Below are positions 12,716 through 25,019 of a DNA stretch of 64,000 nt, one piece after another. The position numbers and the translations under genes are program-made. The stretch lies in NCBI RefSeq assembly GCF_030463535.1, contig NC_132878.1, positions 26,360,425 to 26,424,424 of the forward strand, given 5' to 3'. How positions within the stretch are numbered: the stretch's first letter is position 1; every line of letters starts with the position of its first letter. The notes under the pieces were generated by a model, which saw only the letters and a list, made by a program, of their open reading frames with translations, made no database searches and had not been told where the DNA came from. Source of the DNA: Salminus brasiliensis (lineage: Eukaryota; Chordata; Actinopteri; Characiformes; Bryconidae).

Positions 12716-14160
12716 TTAATTACCAAAAGCTAAACTAAACAGATGAGTTTTCAGCTTAGATTTAAAGATTGAGACGGTGTCTGAGTCTCGAACATTATCT
12801 GGAAGGTTATTCCAGAGTTGGGGGGCTTTATAAGAAAAGGCTCTTCCCCCTGCTGAGGTTTTCTGAATTTTTTGATCTAAGTAGTCTTGATGGTTCATAG
12901 TATACAATAAGATCCCGCAGGTACTCAGGAGCGATGCCATGTAGGGCCTTATAGGTAATAGAAGAATTTTGTATTCGATGCAGAACTGGGAGCCAATGAA
13001 GTGCTGATAGAACTGGACTAATATGGTCAAATTTTCTAGTTTTAGTAAGGACCCTGGCTGCAGCATTTTGCACCAGCTGAAGTTTATTGAGGTTCCTGCT
13101 GACAGTAGTGCATTACAGTAATCTAGCCTTGAGGTAATAAAAGCGTGAACTAGCTTTTCTGCGTCTTGTAGTGATAAGGAGTTTCTTAGTTTGGAAATGT
13201 TCCTAAGCTGCATAAAGGCTGTTCTACTAATATTAGCTGTATGTTGCTCAAATGATAAATCTGAATCAAATGTGACACCAAGATTTTTAGCTGCTAAACT
13301 AGGAATGATGGAAGAATCGGCCAAGTCTAACATTAAGTCGGACAGTTTATTTCTAGTGTCTTTTGGACCTAAAAGGAGAACCTCGGTTTTGTCACTGTTA
13401 AGAAGAAGGAAGTTATGTGACATCCAGAGTTTTATATCCTTTACACAGTCCTCCATTTTCTGTAGTCTAAATTTATCGTCAGGTTTGGCTGAAATATAGA
13501 GCTGTGTGTCATCTGCATAAAAACGGAAATTAACGCCATGTCTGCTTATAACTGAGCCCAGTGGTAACATATATAATGTAAATAATAGCGGTCCTAAAAT
13601 TGAGCCTTGCGGAACTCCGTATCTTACTTCTGTGTAATTTGAAGATAAATCTTTTATCTTTACGAATTGATAGCGTCCCGTTAGATAAGATTGGAACCAT
13701 GATAGGGCTGTCCCTGTGATTCCTGTGATTTTCTCTAATCTTTCTAGTAATATAGTATGATCTATTGTATCAAAGGCTGCACTAAGGTCTAGTAGGACTA
13801 ATAAAGATACGTAGCCTTGATCAGAGGCAAGAAGGAGATCATTTGTCATCTTCACTAGGGTTGTCTCTGTGCTGTGATTTGGTCTAAATCCAGACTGGAA
13901 TTTCTCATACATGTAATTTTTACTCAGGTATAAGCAGAGTTGTTGGGCCACAGCTTTTTCTAATATCTTGATTAAAGGTTTTATAACTGCTATTTTAAGG
14001 GTTTGGGGTACATGCCCAAGGCAAAGGGATGAATTTACAATTGTTAGAAGAGGTCTGATTATAATTGGGAGTATTTCTTTTAGCAATTTAGAGGGAATTG
14101 GGTCGAGTGTACAGGTTGTACAATTAGCTGAGGAAATAATTTTTTCTAGTTCGGGCTGTG
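12716..14160 (-). pseudogene. L2 reverse transcriptase, frameshifted
   Basis: An open frame of 456 codons covers most of the RT, beginning in frame upstream of its first methionine (14086), with 'LDPIPSKLLKE' just before. Between about 13090 and 12830 the family-typical sequence ('QNAAARVLTKTRKFDHISPVL', 'LHWLPV') lies in a different frame at 13073-12828. The long frame returns to RT-like sequence near 'AGGRAFSYKAPQLW'. Two compensating frameshifts therefore interrupt the thumb region. With no endonuclease it cannot mobilise itself. Confidence 0.8.
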
Positions 14161-14403
14161 GAAGTGGGTACTAGAGTGGAACACTTCTAGTTTGGTCGTC
14201 CGCCATTTACGCTCTAGTTTCCACACTGTTTGTTTTAAGGTACGAGTTTGATCACTGTACCACGGTGCGAACCTTTTTTGCCTCAACATTTTATTTTTTA
14301 ATGGTGCTACTTTGTCTAAGGTTGATCTAAGGGTATTTTCTAGACCGTTTGTTAATTTAACTAGTTCCGTTTGGTCTGACGATAAGTTTGACCATTTGGT
14401 CAT
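12716..14403 (-). mobile_element. L2-type LINE, 5'-truncated and internally deleted
   Basis: On the minus strand this encodes the reverse-transcriptase part of a non-LTR retrotransposon. The order of RT blocks is clear: 'LLDLSAAFDTIDH', 'GVPQGSILGPLLF' and the catalytic 'FYADDTQLY' (YADD codons at 13508-13519), followed by the thumb and a C-terminal 'SYKAPQLWNNLP' block. An upstream piece at 14403-14170 ('APWYSDQTRTLKQ') belongs to the region between endonuclease and RT. It joins directly to RT sequence in another frame near 14165-14180, so an internal stretch was deleted. The endonuclease is absent. The YADDTQLY style fits the L2/CR1 group. Confidence 0.85.
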
Positions 14404-14479
14404 TGATAAGTGTTAGTGTGAAGAACCTTATATTGGGAGCCTTTACATCAAGGAAAGGGAAAGGAATGCACACGTTATT

Positions 14480-14692
14480 GGGTTGCTTTATGGAACCAGA
14501 TGGCATTGCTCCCAGCAGATCAGCAGTTCTAGAAATACTCAAACCAGCCTGTCTGTTACCAGCAATAATTACATGCTTAAAATAACTGAGATCACATTTT
14601 TACCTTGTTATGATGATCAGAGTGAACTTTACCTGAAGCTCCTGGTAATGCGTTGCACTGCTGCCACAAGATTGGCTGATTAGATAACAATA
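14480..14692 (-). mobile_element. Tc1-type transposon remnant
   Basis: Read on the minus strand this matches, as I recall it, a common fish Tc1-family sequence. It includes blocks such as 'CTGCTGATCTGCTGGGA' and 'TGTGATCTCAG', and the 'GCTGCCACAAGATTGGCTGA' block on the + strand near 14660. Only a non-coding or heavily decayed portion is present. It abuts the 5' end of the L2 remnant. Confidence 0.45.
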
Positions 14693-15150
14693 ATAATAAT
14701 AAGAGTAAGTGAAAAGGTCTTCCTAATACATTGCTGTGTGAGGACATATGCTTTATAAACCCCTTTTTTAAGTTTGCTCATTACTGCAATTATGCAAAAT
14801 ATATCTGCTAGTGCTGTATTAATAGTATAAAGCAGTGAGCGCGCAAAAGAACTGCAATAAGCCATGAGCTTAAAACGCAGCTGATTATTAGGGTTAAGGC
14901 AAGGATTAACCCAACAAGATTTGGGTTGAAATTAGCAGAGTTAGACTGAGTTTTTGGTTTCAGGATTTAGATAAAGTGAGATCAATATCCGTAAAGTACC
15001 ATCAAAAAACTGAAACCAGTATGTAGACCTTTTTAGTTTACCAAAAATAAATACTGTGCCTTATGCCAACAGGGGGCGTTGTGGCAACATATGCAACTTC
15101 CCAGCAGCATTATTACCTGTGTTCATTTCTCTCTCTCCTCTCATTCTCAG
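14693..15150. other. End of mtnr1c intron 1 with splice acceptor
   Basis: Unique AT-rich sequence leads to a pyrimidine-rich tract (about 15124-15148, CT-rich) and the acceptor AG at 15149-15150, which begins the receptor exon. No coding sequence is seen before the acceptor. In-frame reading through this segment gives no receptor-like residues. Confidence 0.7.
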
Positions 15151-16010
15151 GGAATATCTTTGTGGTGAGCCTTTCTGTGGCCGACCTGGTGGTGGCACTT
15201 TACCCGTATCCTTTGGCCCTGCTGGCCATTTTCCACAACGGCTGGACAATGGGCTACCTGCACTGCCAGCTGAGTGGCTTTGTCATGGGCCTGAGCGTGA
15301 TAGGCTCCGTCTTCAACATCACAGCGATCGCCATCAACCGCTACTGTTACATCTGCCACAGCCTGCGCTACGACCGGCTGTACACACGCAGAAACACCTG
15401 CTTCTACCTGACTCTCACCTGGCTGCTGACTGCCCTGGCAACTCTGCCTAACTTCCTGGTAGGCTCATTGACCTACGACCCCCGGGTCTTCTCTTGCACG
15501 TTTGCGCAGACAGTCAGCTCCTCGTATACGGTCTGCGTGGTGCTGGTCCACTTTCTGGTTCCACTAGGCGTGGTGTCTTACTGCTACCTGCGCATCTGGA
15601 CCCTGGTGATCAGGGTCAAGGGCCGTGTGCGGGCACGACCTGGTGCACGGGCGGCCGACCTACGGAACTTCTTGACCATGTTTGTTGTCTTTGTTCTCTT
15701 TGCCGTCTGCTGGGCACCTCTAAACTTCATTGGGCTGGCTGTGGCAATGGACCCAGCCCGAGTAGCCCCCAACGTCCCAGAGTGGCTTTTCGTCACCAGC
15801 TACTTCATGGCCTACTTTAACAGCTGCCTGAACGCTGTCGTCTACGGCCTCCTGAATCAGAACTTCCGCCGCGAGTACAAGCAGATCCTTCTGGCACTCT
15901 GCACGCCCAGGGCCCTCTTTTCGGACAGCTCCAAGTACAACACGGACGCCTACAAGAGCAAACAGTCGCCAGCAGGGACCAACAACAATCTGGTGGAGGC
16001 TCACTTGTGA
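15151..16010 (+). CDS. mtnr1c: Melatonin receptor, coding exon 2 (Mel1c/GPR50 orthologue)
   Basis: This exon encodes the last ~285 residues of a melatonin-binding, Gi-coupled receptor of the plasma membrane. It starts after the acceptor at 15149-15150 with '[12 protein letters not shown]' in transmembrane segment 2, exactly where melatonin receptor genes have their single coding intron; the first glycine codon is split. Family marks are NRY (15336-15344) in place of DRY, NAVVY (15831-15845) in place of NPxxY, CWAPLNF in TM6, and the cysteine pair in 'LHCQL' and 'FSCTF'. The stop is TGA at 16008-16010. The tail is short and ends VEAHL, without the very long C-terminus of mammalian GPR50. Exon 1 (N-terminus and TM1) is not visible in the window, so the intron should exceed 15 kb. 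The subtype call rests on neighbouring vma21 and on the 'SPAGTNNN' tail; mtnr1a or mtnr1b types are the alternatives. Confidence 0.92.
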
Positions 16011-16099
16011 GGGGGTGAAAATAAATGTCCATAGGAGGATAGGTTAGCCATGCATCCACAAATGATTTAAACACTCAAGGGTTACTGAGAGCTCGTCAA

Positions 16100-16740
16100 A
16101 CCTCTCAACACAGATGCAGACGTTGCTAAACAATGCAGGTGAAGACTACAGGTTTACATCTCAATCCAAACAACCAAAAAGCTAGCCTACAATCATGCAT
16201 GCTAATCTCATATTCTGGGTGGGATGTCTTGTCTGCAGTGGCCCTCACTTGGGACAACATTATTCTGCTATCTGTGTTGTCCACATCACTCAAACAGCCT
16301 AAAGGCCTACAGTCATGTTAGTGTCTACATCACCGAAATTATTGAAACAATTGCCCCAATTACAGCTGCTAATGTATATGTCACACAAATTCCTGAAGCA
16401 ACCACTAAACTAGCCTCAATCTTGCATGCTAGTGTCAGAAATATCTGAAAAAACTGCCCTTAATCACTCATTAATCTCAAAAATGTGTTAAACAATCAGG
16501 AAACCATTCTCAGTCACAAATGGCTTATGCCTACATCATAGCAAGTCTTAAAACAACCAGACTACTCCAGAACTAGCATCAGTCATATGTTCTTAATGTC
16601 TACATCACACAAATTCCTCAAACAACCAAGACATTAACCTAGTCATGCATGCACAAACTCATCAGATAGCAAAACAGTAGCCTGCAGTCACACTCTGTGT
16701 TATTTGAGTAATCCCACTTAGATTATCCTGAGGTTAGTCC
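16100..16740. repeat. Degenerate minisatellite just 3' of mtnr1c
   Basis: Phrases like 'CTCAAACAACC', 'TAGCCTACAGTCATGCATGCTAA' and 'GTCTACATCACACAAATTCCT' recur in order about every 60-75 bases, diverged by substitutions. The array begins within 100 bases of the stop codon, so part may lie in the 3' untranslated region. No AATAAA signal is evident immediately after the stop apart from 'AAATAAATG' at about 16018. Confidence 0.6.
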
Positions 16741-19236
16741 ACATCTCACATGCTAGCTGCAAATTACTACACTAGTCTGGAAGTTGAAGGTTCCCAAGAC
16801 ACAAATTAGAGCCAGTCTAGGGCATACTATGATTTCAGTTCAATTTAGTTTATGCTTTACCAAATCCTAGGCTTGTGTAGTTTATTTCTTTAGCAGTGTT
16901 ATGTGGATGAAGAAGGAGACCCTGTTGACACTGTCTCCTTTATATGAAGAAGGTTTATCACATAGACGTTACAGTATCTTGATCAGACCGTATATACTCA
17001 CGAGTTAAAAGCAAGAGCACTGTGCAGTTTAGCATGGAATTAGCACCTGTTTTCACATGGTAATGAGGCGTTGAGCTGAATCAAGCGTCAAGAGGGAAAC
17101 ACTGAACTTTGAGACCGGCAGCTGACTGCTTTCATGGGGATTTTATTTTTTTTCCATGAAAAGGTTAAGGCTAGAGCAGGTCAAGAGAGATTTAAGTGGA
17201 CAACGCTCATTCACTTAGGTTGTGTCTGGAAAACCGGCCTTGACATTTAGGTTCCTGGGGGGATTTTGATATTATTTTCCGGCCATATCTACATCCATAT
17301 CTGGATATGATTCATATCCTCATTAAGGCTGATTGTGTAGACAGGCAGAGAAGGGGGGTTTTGGGTAACTGTAGTTCTCACAAAATGTTGCATGAATGTC
17401 AGAGTAAAGCATTGATCTTCTATGAAACACTTTTGTTGTTAATGCTTTTTTATAATAATTGAAAATGGCAGCTGTCCTTTAGGTTGTGCCAATTATTAGT
17501 TGAACAGACTAATAAAACTGGTCTGGAAATTACACAGAATCTCTGACATTAATGCATTTCCTTCTTCTAAAAGTAGCTATTCATGATTGGTTTTTTTTAA
17601 CTAACTGCAGATGTAGTTAGATCTACAAAGATGTGTTTGGTGTCCAAAATGTGCTTCTTTAATACAGCATTGAAAAAAAGAGGCTAATGTTGCTAACAAT
17701 AATAGGCACTTCTATCCAGGTATTCTTTAAGGTCAGACGTTTGATTCCACTGCAGAATCTGACAGTTGACTCGAAATGACCGTCCCCGGCCTTTTTAAAC
17801 AGCACTGTGAAATATTCATAGTAAGTCATGCTGCATCACTGCTCCCTAAATCTGTTTGCTTAGTCTGTGGTATTCTTATTGTAGAGCTGGAATGTAATTA
17901 TGCAAAACACTTTGGGTGACTATTGACTTTGAGTATTTGTTAGTAACATTGCCTTCTATAGCTCCAGTGTTAAAGCCCCTGGGAACACACTTTGATTTTA
18001 CCGATTTTCTTTTTTGTTTAATACTAAACTTTGGTGTTAAGTGTAGCTTTCAGCAAAGTTTAACTAGAAAATGCAGAAATATGATTAAATATGCCTCAAA
18101 AATCACCAAAATGCACTCATCGTACCTCTCTGAATTCAATTTTGTCTACGTTAACATGGCAACACACACAACCTTGAGACCGCTTTTTAGCTTTTTACTT
18201 GGTCTATAGGGTCTTGGGGTTTGGGTATTAGTAACCATGTTTTCAGCCCATATACAGACACTTCCCTTAGGCAGTTGTAATGTAGGGTATTACCTGAGGA
18301 ACAGCTACTGCTGTATTAGCCCTTATTAGCCAGAGTTATCACTACGTTAGACCTGTGGACCCGTATATTATCTCTGACTTAGCCTGTTAACACTACACTA
18401 GCAAGTTAGCATGTGCAAGCTTATGGTTATTCTATTAGTGCGGAAGATTTAAGATGGCTTCTTACTCAGAATGTTTATATAGTTTAATCAGGCACATGCA
18501 TATATCTACCTAGGCAGTAGGTAAGCAGTAGGTGCTGTAAAAGTATAGTTAGGTCCTTAGAAAGAGTTTAAAACGTTGATCCCCAGAAAAACAAAGGTAT
18601 ATATAATACAAAAAAAAACAAAAAACATCTTGACGCACTATCTACACGGGCAGCTTCTTCGCTAAGCTAGTGACGCCTGCAATGCTGCAAAGTGTTTGGG
18701 CACCAGAGGCCTGGTTTTAGTCTGGCTTTTCAGACTTCAGGGAAAAACTAGATTATCAGATTAGGGATTGAACGGGAAATGAAGTCTGATTGGCCCCTGT
18801 AAATGCAGCCTCGGGACCACGAGCAGCCCATCTGAGGTGGAAAAATTTATGCGAACTGTTTCAAAATACCTCTGGGGCATCGGGCTCCCACCCAGCCAGC
18901 AAAATATGGTTTTACTTAGTAACAGATAAGGAGGCGTAAGACTGATTCTCCAGAGAAAACAATGCAAGCTCTACACAGAGGCATGGTTTCTTGAAGCTCC
19001 TCGAAACAACATTGGACTAGCCAGGTTTCATTTTGTAACATCAATTATTACCTGAATGTCTTCTTTAAGCCCTTAGTCAGTTTTATATTACAAATCAAGT
19101 CGGAATTATTTCAAATGTTTTTCCTCCTCTTTTCGGAAAATGTTGACGACAGAGGTCGTTATGCTCACCACAGCGAGTTGGAAATTGTGTTTTTATATTA
19201 ACAACAGGGTTATTTTTGTTGAAATGTGGTTTTGGA

Positions 19237-19238
<2 letters not shown>
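16741..19238. other. Intergenic, no gene seen
   Basis: Mostly unique sequence. The part at 17020-17340 is balanced and non-repetitive and could be regulatory, but I have no motif-level proof. Open frames such as 17916-18209 show no recognisable domain. Confidence 0.4.

Positions 19239-19286
<48 letters not shown>
19239..19286. repeat. (TA)n microsatellite
   Basis: Uninterrupted AT dinucleotides. A (TTTG)n run follows at about 19429-19460. Confidence 0.95.
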
Positions 19287-19288
<2 letters not shown>

Positions 19289-19524
19289 TATATTGTATTT
19301 TTCACTGTAATGAGATGGACTGTGTCGCTGTAGCCTTGTTGAAGAGATGTCCACTCTGTGTATTTGTTTCATTGCATTTATTGATGCTAAAAAATAAACC
19401 TAAGTCTTTTTTTTTCAACTGTTTTCTTATTTGTTTGTTTGTTTGTTTGTTTGTTTGTTTTCTCTCTGGGCATATAGAAAGCATAAGTGGACCACTTTAA
19501 GGATGTCAGGTTTTCAAGCGACAG

Positions 19525-20040
19525 CAATGCAAATGTTTGGGCACCCCTGTTCCAATGACATGGTTTGTTTAAGTAAGTGTAAGTGTAAATATGTAAATGG
19601 GCCATCTTGATGCACAGCTTGTTTCTGGTCTGTCCATCAATTTTCTATGATGATCTATGATAAAGAAATGATCTAACTAACCTAAAACATTTTAATAAAA
19701 CAATTTCTGTTCATTTACTGAATTGTGGGAAAAAAAGGTGAATCTGGTTTGCAATGTGTCAAAAACCTGTATTTGCCACATGTTTAGTGATTTTTTCAAC
19801 ATATTAAGTTCAGTAAATGCTTAGTTGGGTGCTAAAATGTGCAGAGAGGCTCAGATGTTTGCGTACAAGTGGATATTGCATAATGCTGATGTGCTGTCTT
19901 AGTAAGCAAGCTTAAGCAGCATGTAAACAGAGCAAGAAGCATCTCAAGAAGCTTCTCTGAAGAACTGTGTTTTTCATCTCTCCAGCATAGACGCAGACAC
20001 TGTAGTGTTCACTGTACAGTCTATGCCCAGGTGTATTAAA
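19525..20040. repeat. Unclassified transposon-like repeat
   Basis: The segment opens with 'AATGTTTGGGCACCCCTG', a phrase typical of ends of fish DNA transposons. It contains 'CTAAAATGTGCAGAGA' at about 19831, which has a relative at about 56265 ('CTAAAATGTGTAGAGA') next to another 'GGCACCCCTGG' (56204). No transposase frame remains. Boundaries are approximate. Confidence 0.4.
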
Positions 20041-20076
20041 GCTGTTCTGATACAGTAGCTCTTGGCAGCTCAACAT

Positions 20077-20078
<2 letters not shown>

Positions 20079-20139
<61 letters not shown>
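20079..20139. repeat. (TA)n microsatellite
   Basis: About 30 uninterrupted TA dinucleotides. Confidence 0.95.
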
Positions 20140-20142
<3 letters not shown>

Positions 20143-20885
20143 TCATTCTCTTCATTTTTCCTTATTTTCCTTATCTCACTGTCTTACACACATTATATAA
20201 TTTTTGTAACTGAAAAATAAGTATCAAACTGTTTTTCTACATTTTATCAAACATAAAACATTATATTTTCTGCAAATCCTACTGTACAGTTACTCTATCT
20301 TTCATACAATCACAAATAAACAATGACAATAATTAGTGTGGCCTGTGCAGAATTTGCTGTGCAGTGGAACAGTGCACCTCTAGTCCTGATGGTTCATGGC
20401 AATCTTATAAGAGGTTTTCATTTGCCCGGCCTACCAGCAGATGAGCAGTTCTCTCTGAGAGTCTTCAAGACACCATCTTGACCTCCACAGCTTTCCTCAT
20501 CTGTTATTACTTAATAACACGAAATACTACTTTAGATGTTTTAGGTGTCGAAAGACTACAGATGATGAAAATGTGTTTTTGTATTATGAAAGACAGGATC
20601 TGTGCGTTAGGATTTGCTGAAAATGTGTGTTTGCATGCGTGTACTTTATGGCTACCTCATTTTCAAATAAAATCCTTCTAGAAAGTCATACAGCTTGTTC
20701 CTCATTCAATCATAACACATGATCAAAAAGACACACACACACACACTCTCTCTCACACACACGCACCTTATCGCTCCAATCTCGTTGCTTTAAAATCTCG
20801 TCCTTGGGGGAGATTTATGGTTTATGGCCCTGTGGCTGCAATGGCAGAAAACTGAGCTTAAAGAGACCTGCTATGCTGATTAATA
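20140..20885. other. Intergenic, no gene seen
   Basis: AT-rich sequence with a short CA/CT run near 20731-20763. The open frame at 20478-20681 has no recognisable domain. Confidence 0.4.
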
Positions 20886-23233
20886 CTCTCTCTCTCCCTC
20901 TCGCTGTCTCTCTGACTCTTTTCCTGACTCTTTCACTCTCTGTCTCTCTCTGACTCTCTTCCTGACTCTTTCCTTTTCTGTCTCTCTCTCTGACTCTCTT
21001 CCTGACTCTTTCACTCTCTGTCTGTCTCTCTCTCTGACTCTGCTCCTGACTCTTTCACTCTCTGTCTCTCTCTGACTCTCTTCCTGACTCTTTCCTTTTC
21101 TGTCTTTCTCTCTAACTCCTTTCCTGACTCTTTCACTCTCTGTCTGTCTCTCTCTCTGACTCTGCTCCTGACTCTTTCACTCTCTGTCTCTCTCTGACTC
21201 TCTTCCTGACTCTTTCCTTTTCTGTCTTTCTCTCTAACTCCTTTCCTGACTCTTTCACTCTCTGTCTGTCTCTCTCTCTGACTCTGTTCCTGACTCCTTC
21301 ACTCTTTGTCTGTCTCTCTCTCTCTGACTCTTTCACTCTCTGTTTCTCTCTGTCTCTGTTCCTGACTCTTTTACTCTCTGTCTGTCTCTCTCTCTGACTC
21401 TGTTCCTGACTCCTTCACTCTCTGTCTGTCTCTCTCTCACTCTTTCACTCTCTCTTTCTCTCTGTCTCTGTTCCTGACTCTTTCACTCTCTGTCTCTCTT
21501 CCTGACTCTTTCACTCTCTGTTTCTCTCTGTCTCTGTTCCTGACTCTTTCACTCTCTGTCTGTCTCTCTCTCTGACTCTCTTCCTGACTCTTTCACTCTC
21601 TGTCTGTCTCTCTCTCTGACTCTGTTCCTGATTCCTTCACTCTCTGTCTCTCTCTCTCTCTGACTCTTTCACTCGCTGTTTCTCTCTGTCTCTGTTCCTG
21701 ACTCTTTCACTCTCTGTCTGTCTCTCTCTCTGACTCTGTTCCTGACTCTTTCACGCTCTGCTTCTCTCTGTCTCTGTTCCGGACTCTTTCACTCTCTGTC
21801 TGTCTCTCTCTCTGACTCTGTTCCTGATTCCTTCACTCTCTGTCTCTCTCTCTCTCTCTGACTCTTTCACTATCTGTTTCTCTCTGTCTCTGTTCCTGAC
21901 TCTTTCACTCTCTGTCTGTCTCTCTCTCTGACTCTGTTCCTGACTCTTTCACTCTCTGCTTCTCTCTGTCTCTGTTCCTGACTCTTTCTCTCTCTGTCTG
22001 TCTCTCTCTCTGACTCTGTTCCGGACTCCTTCACTCTCTGTCTGTCTCTCTCTCTCTCTGACTCTGTTCCTGACTCCTTCACTCGCTGTCTGTCTCTCTC
22101 TCTGACTCCTTCACTCTCTGTCTGTCTCTCTCTCTGACTCTGTTCCTGACTCCTTCACTCTCTGTCTGTCTCTCTCTCTGACTCTGTTCCTGACTCTTTC
22201 ACTCTCTGTCTGTCTCTCTCTCTGACTCTTTCACTCTCTGTTTCTCTCTGTCTCTGTTCCTGACTCTTTCACTCTCTGTCTGTCTCTCTCTCTGACTCTG
22301 TTCCTGACTCTTTCTCTCTCTGTCTGTCTCTCTCTCTGACTCTGTTCCGGACTCTTTCACTCTCTGTCTGTCTCTCTCTCTGACTCTGTTCCTGATTCCT
22401 TCACTCTCTGTCTCTCTCTCTCTCTGACTCTTTCACTATCTGTTTCTCTCTGTCTCTGTTCCTGACTCTTTCACTCTCTGTCTGTCTCTCTCTCTGACTC
22501 TGTTCCTGACTCTTTCACTCTCTGCTTCTCTCTGTCTCTGTTCCTGACTCTTTCTCTCTCTGTCTGTCTCTCTCTCTGACTCTGTTCCGGACTCCATCAC
22601 TCTCTGTCTGTCTCTCTCTCTCTTTGACTCTGTTCCTGACTCCTTCACTCGCTGTCTGTCTCTCTCTCTGACTCCTTCACTCTCTGTCTGTCTCTCTCTC
22701 TGACTCTGTTCCTGACTCATTCACTCTCTGTCTGTCTCTCTCTCTGACTCTGTTCCTGACTCTTTCACTCTCTGTCTGTCTCTCTCTTTGACTCTTTCAC
22801 TCTCTGTTTCTCTCTGTCTCTGTTCCTGACTCTTTCACTCTCTGTTTGTCTCTCTCTCTGACTCTTTCACTCTCTGTTTCTCTCTGTCTCTGTTCCTGAC
22901 TCATTCACTCTCTGTCTGTCTCTCTCTCTGACTCTGTTACTGACTCTTTCACTCTCTGTCTGTCTCTCTCTCTGACTCTTTCACTCTCTGTTTCTCTCTG
23001 TCTCTGTTCCTGACTCTTTCACTCTCTGTTTGTCTCTCTCTCTGACTCTTTCACTCTCTGTTTCTCTCTGTCTCTGTTCTGGACTCTTTCACTCTCTGTC
23101 TGTCTCTCTGTCTCTGTTCCTGACTCTTTCACTCTGTGTCTGTCTCTCTCTCTGACTCTTTCACTCTCTGTTTCTCTCTGTCTCTGTTCCTGACTCTTTC
23201 ACTCTCTGTCTGTCTCTCTCTCTGACTCTGTTC

Positions 23234-23278
<45 letters not shown>

Positions 23279-23310
23279 TCTCCTTTCCTGACTCTTTCAC
23301 TCTCTAGAAG
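20886..23310. repeat. CT-rich satellite array, about 44-bp unit
   Basis: A 2.4-kb array is almost purely C and T on the + strand apart from regular TGACT and CTGT punctuation. Typical phrases are 'TGACTCTGTTCCTGACTC', 'TTTCACTCTCTGTCTG' and a variant 'TTCACTCTCTGTTTCTCTC'. Variants alternate in blocks, so there is higher-order structure. On the minus strand it translates as low-complexity 'SERERDRQRVKESGTE' repeats, which is a by-product and not a protein. Confidence 0.9.
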
Positions 23311-23429
23311 GTGCATTCATCTCTTTTTGCCCCTCCAGTCACAGCACATAGCATAACCCCTACCTTTAGACTAGGGGTTGCCTCTGTATTTACAGTACTA
23401 CACTTCATCCAGAGCGATGGCCAAATATT

Positions 23430-23773
23430 TACACTTATGAGAGTTATGACTCTAATTAACAGCAGAAAAATGTTTTGGGTCATTCAGTTCAAAAAAGAGT
23501 CCACATTCCGCATTCCGCATTCCGCATTCGACACCTTGTATAATAGACTAATGAGATGTGCTAATGAGAGTGTTTCAGGCTTATCTGTATTAATAAGCTG
23601 GATTTCATGGTGTGGGGTTTTTAATTGCAACAATCATTAACATTAACATCTACTGTCCACCCCGTCACACTGACTTATTTACTCATAAAAATAACACTCA
23701 TGTCATGATGAAGAGAACATGTAATTTAAGCTTCTGAGAAGCCCAGTTCAAAAACTAATGTCCAATAATTACT

Positions 23774-23778
<5 letters not shown>
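23430..23778 (+). repeat. Duplicated segment, copy 1
   Basis: This is a clear partner of 26568-26836 in the same orientation. Both share 'ATGAGAGTTATGACTCTAAT', 'GAGATGTGCTAATGAGAGT', 'TTAATAAGCTGGATTTCATG' and 'TTTAAGCTTCTGAGAAGCCC' in order. Copy 1 carries extra bases, including a tandem of the GCATTCC motif at about 23512-23527 and an insertion after 'TTGCAAC'. Confidence 0.9.
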
Positions 23779-24435
<657 letters not shown>

Positions 24436-24439
24436 GACT

Positions 24440-24775
24440 CTGAATCCAAAGTTAAATTATTTGGACACGGTAACAGAGGACATGTTTAGCATAAAACATA
24501 GCATACAACAGCATAGCAGACACAACATTTGAGCACAAGACCCCACATCAACCGTGAAGCATGTTAAGAGGTGGGAATGTCATGGTTTAGGGCTGCATGT
24601 CTGCAGTAGATCCTAGAGAGCCCTCCATCATAGACTCCACTAGGAATTCTTTATTGTATCAGAGGGAACTTTATTGTATCAGAGGGAACTTGAGGAAAAT
24701 GTGAGACCATCTGTCTAAAAACTAAAGCTGAACGTCTCACAGCTTTTATTGGTGTGTCCTAACATTTTCACGTGG
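24440..24775 (+). mobile_element. Decayed Tc1/mariner-like transposase remnant
   Basis: Phrases such as 'GTGAAGCATGTTAAGAGGTG', 'GTCATGGTTTAGGGCTGCAT' and 'GAGGAAAATGTGAGACCATC' resemble the middle of Tc1/mariner-type transposase genes as I remember them. A duplicated block 'CTTTATTGTATCAGAGGGAA' lies at about 24651-24688. No frame is kept open. Confidence 0.4.
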
Positions 24776-25019
24776 CAGTATTTGTTCTTTTTTTCCCTTT
24801 TGTTTACATCTGTATATTTATTCCCATAACCTGTCTGGTTATTGGACTTGAACAAACCATAAGATTTAAGTCACATCCATCATTTAAGTGGAAGTGGTCT
24901 AATTCATGCATTTGTTGGAGTTTTTCTTTGGACATGCAAAATTATCTTGTAGAATTCTGCATGCAGGACTCATGCAGTAGGATGCTTGTCTCATCTAGTG
25001 TAGTCATAATGACTGAGTA

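Noticed and set aside
15056..15451. Overlapping frames in and opposite the melatonin receptor exon
   Set aside because: They are shadows of the receptor frame, which alone shows family motifs and a stop at the expected place.
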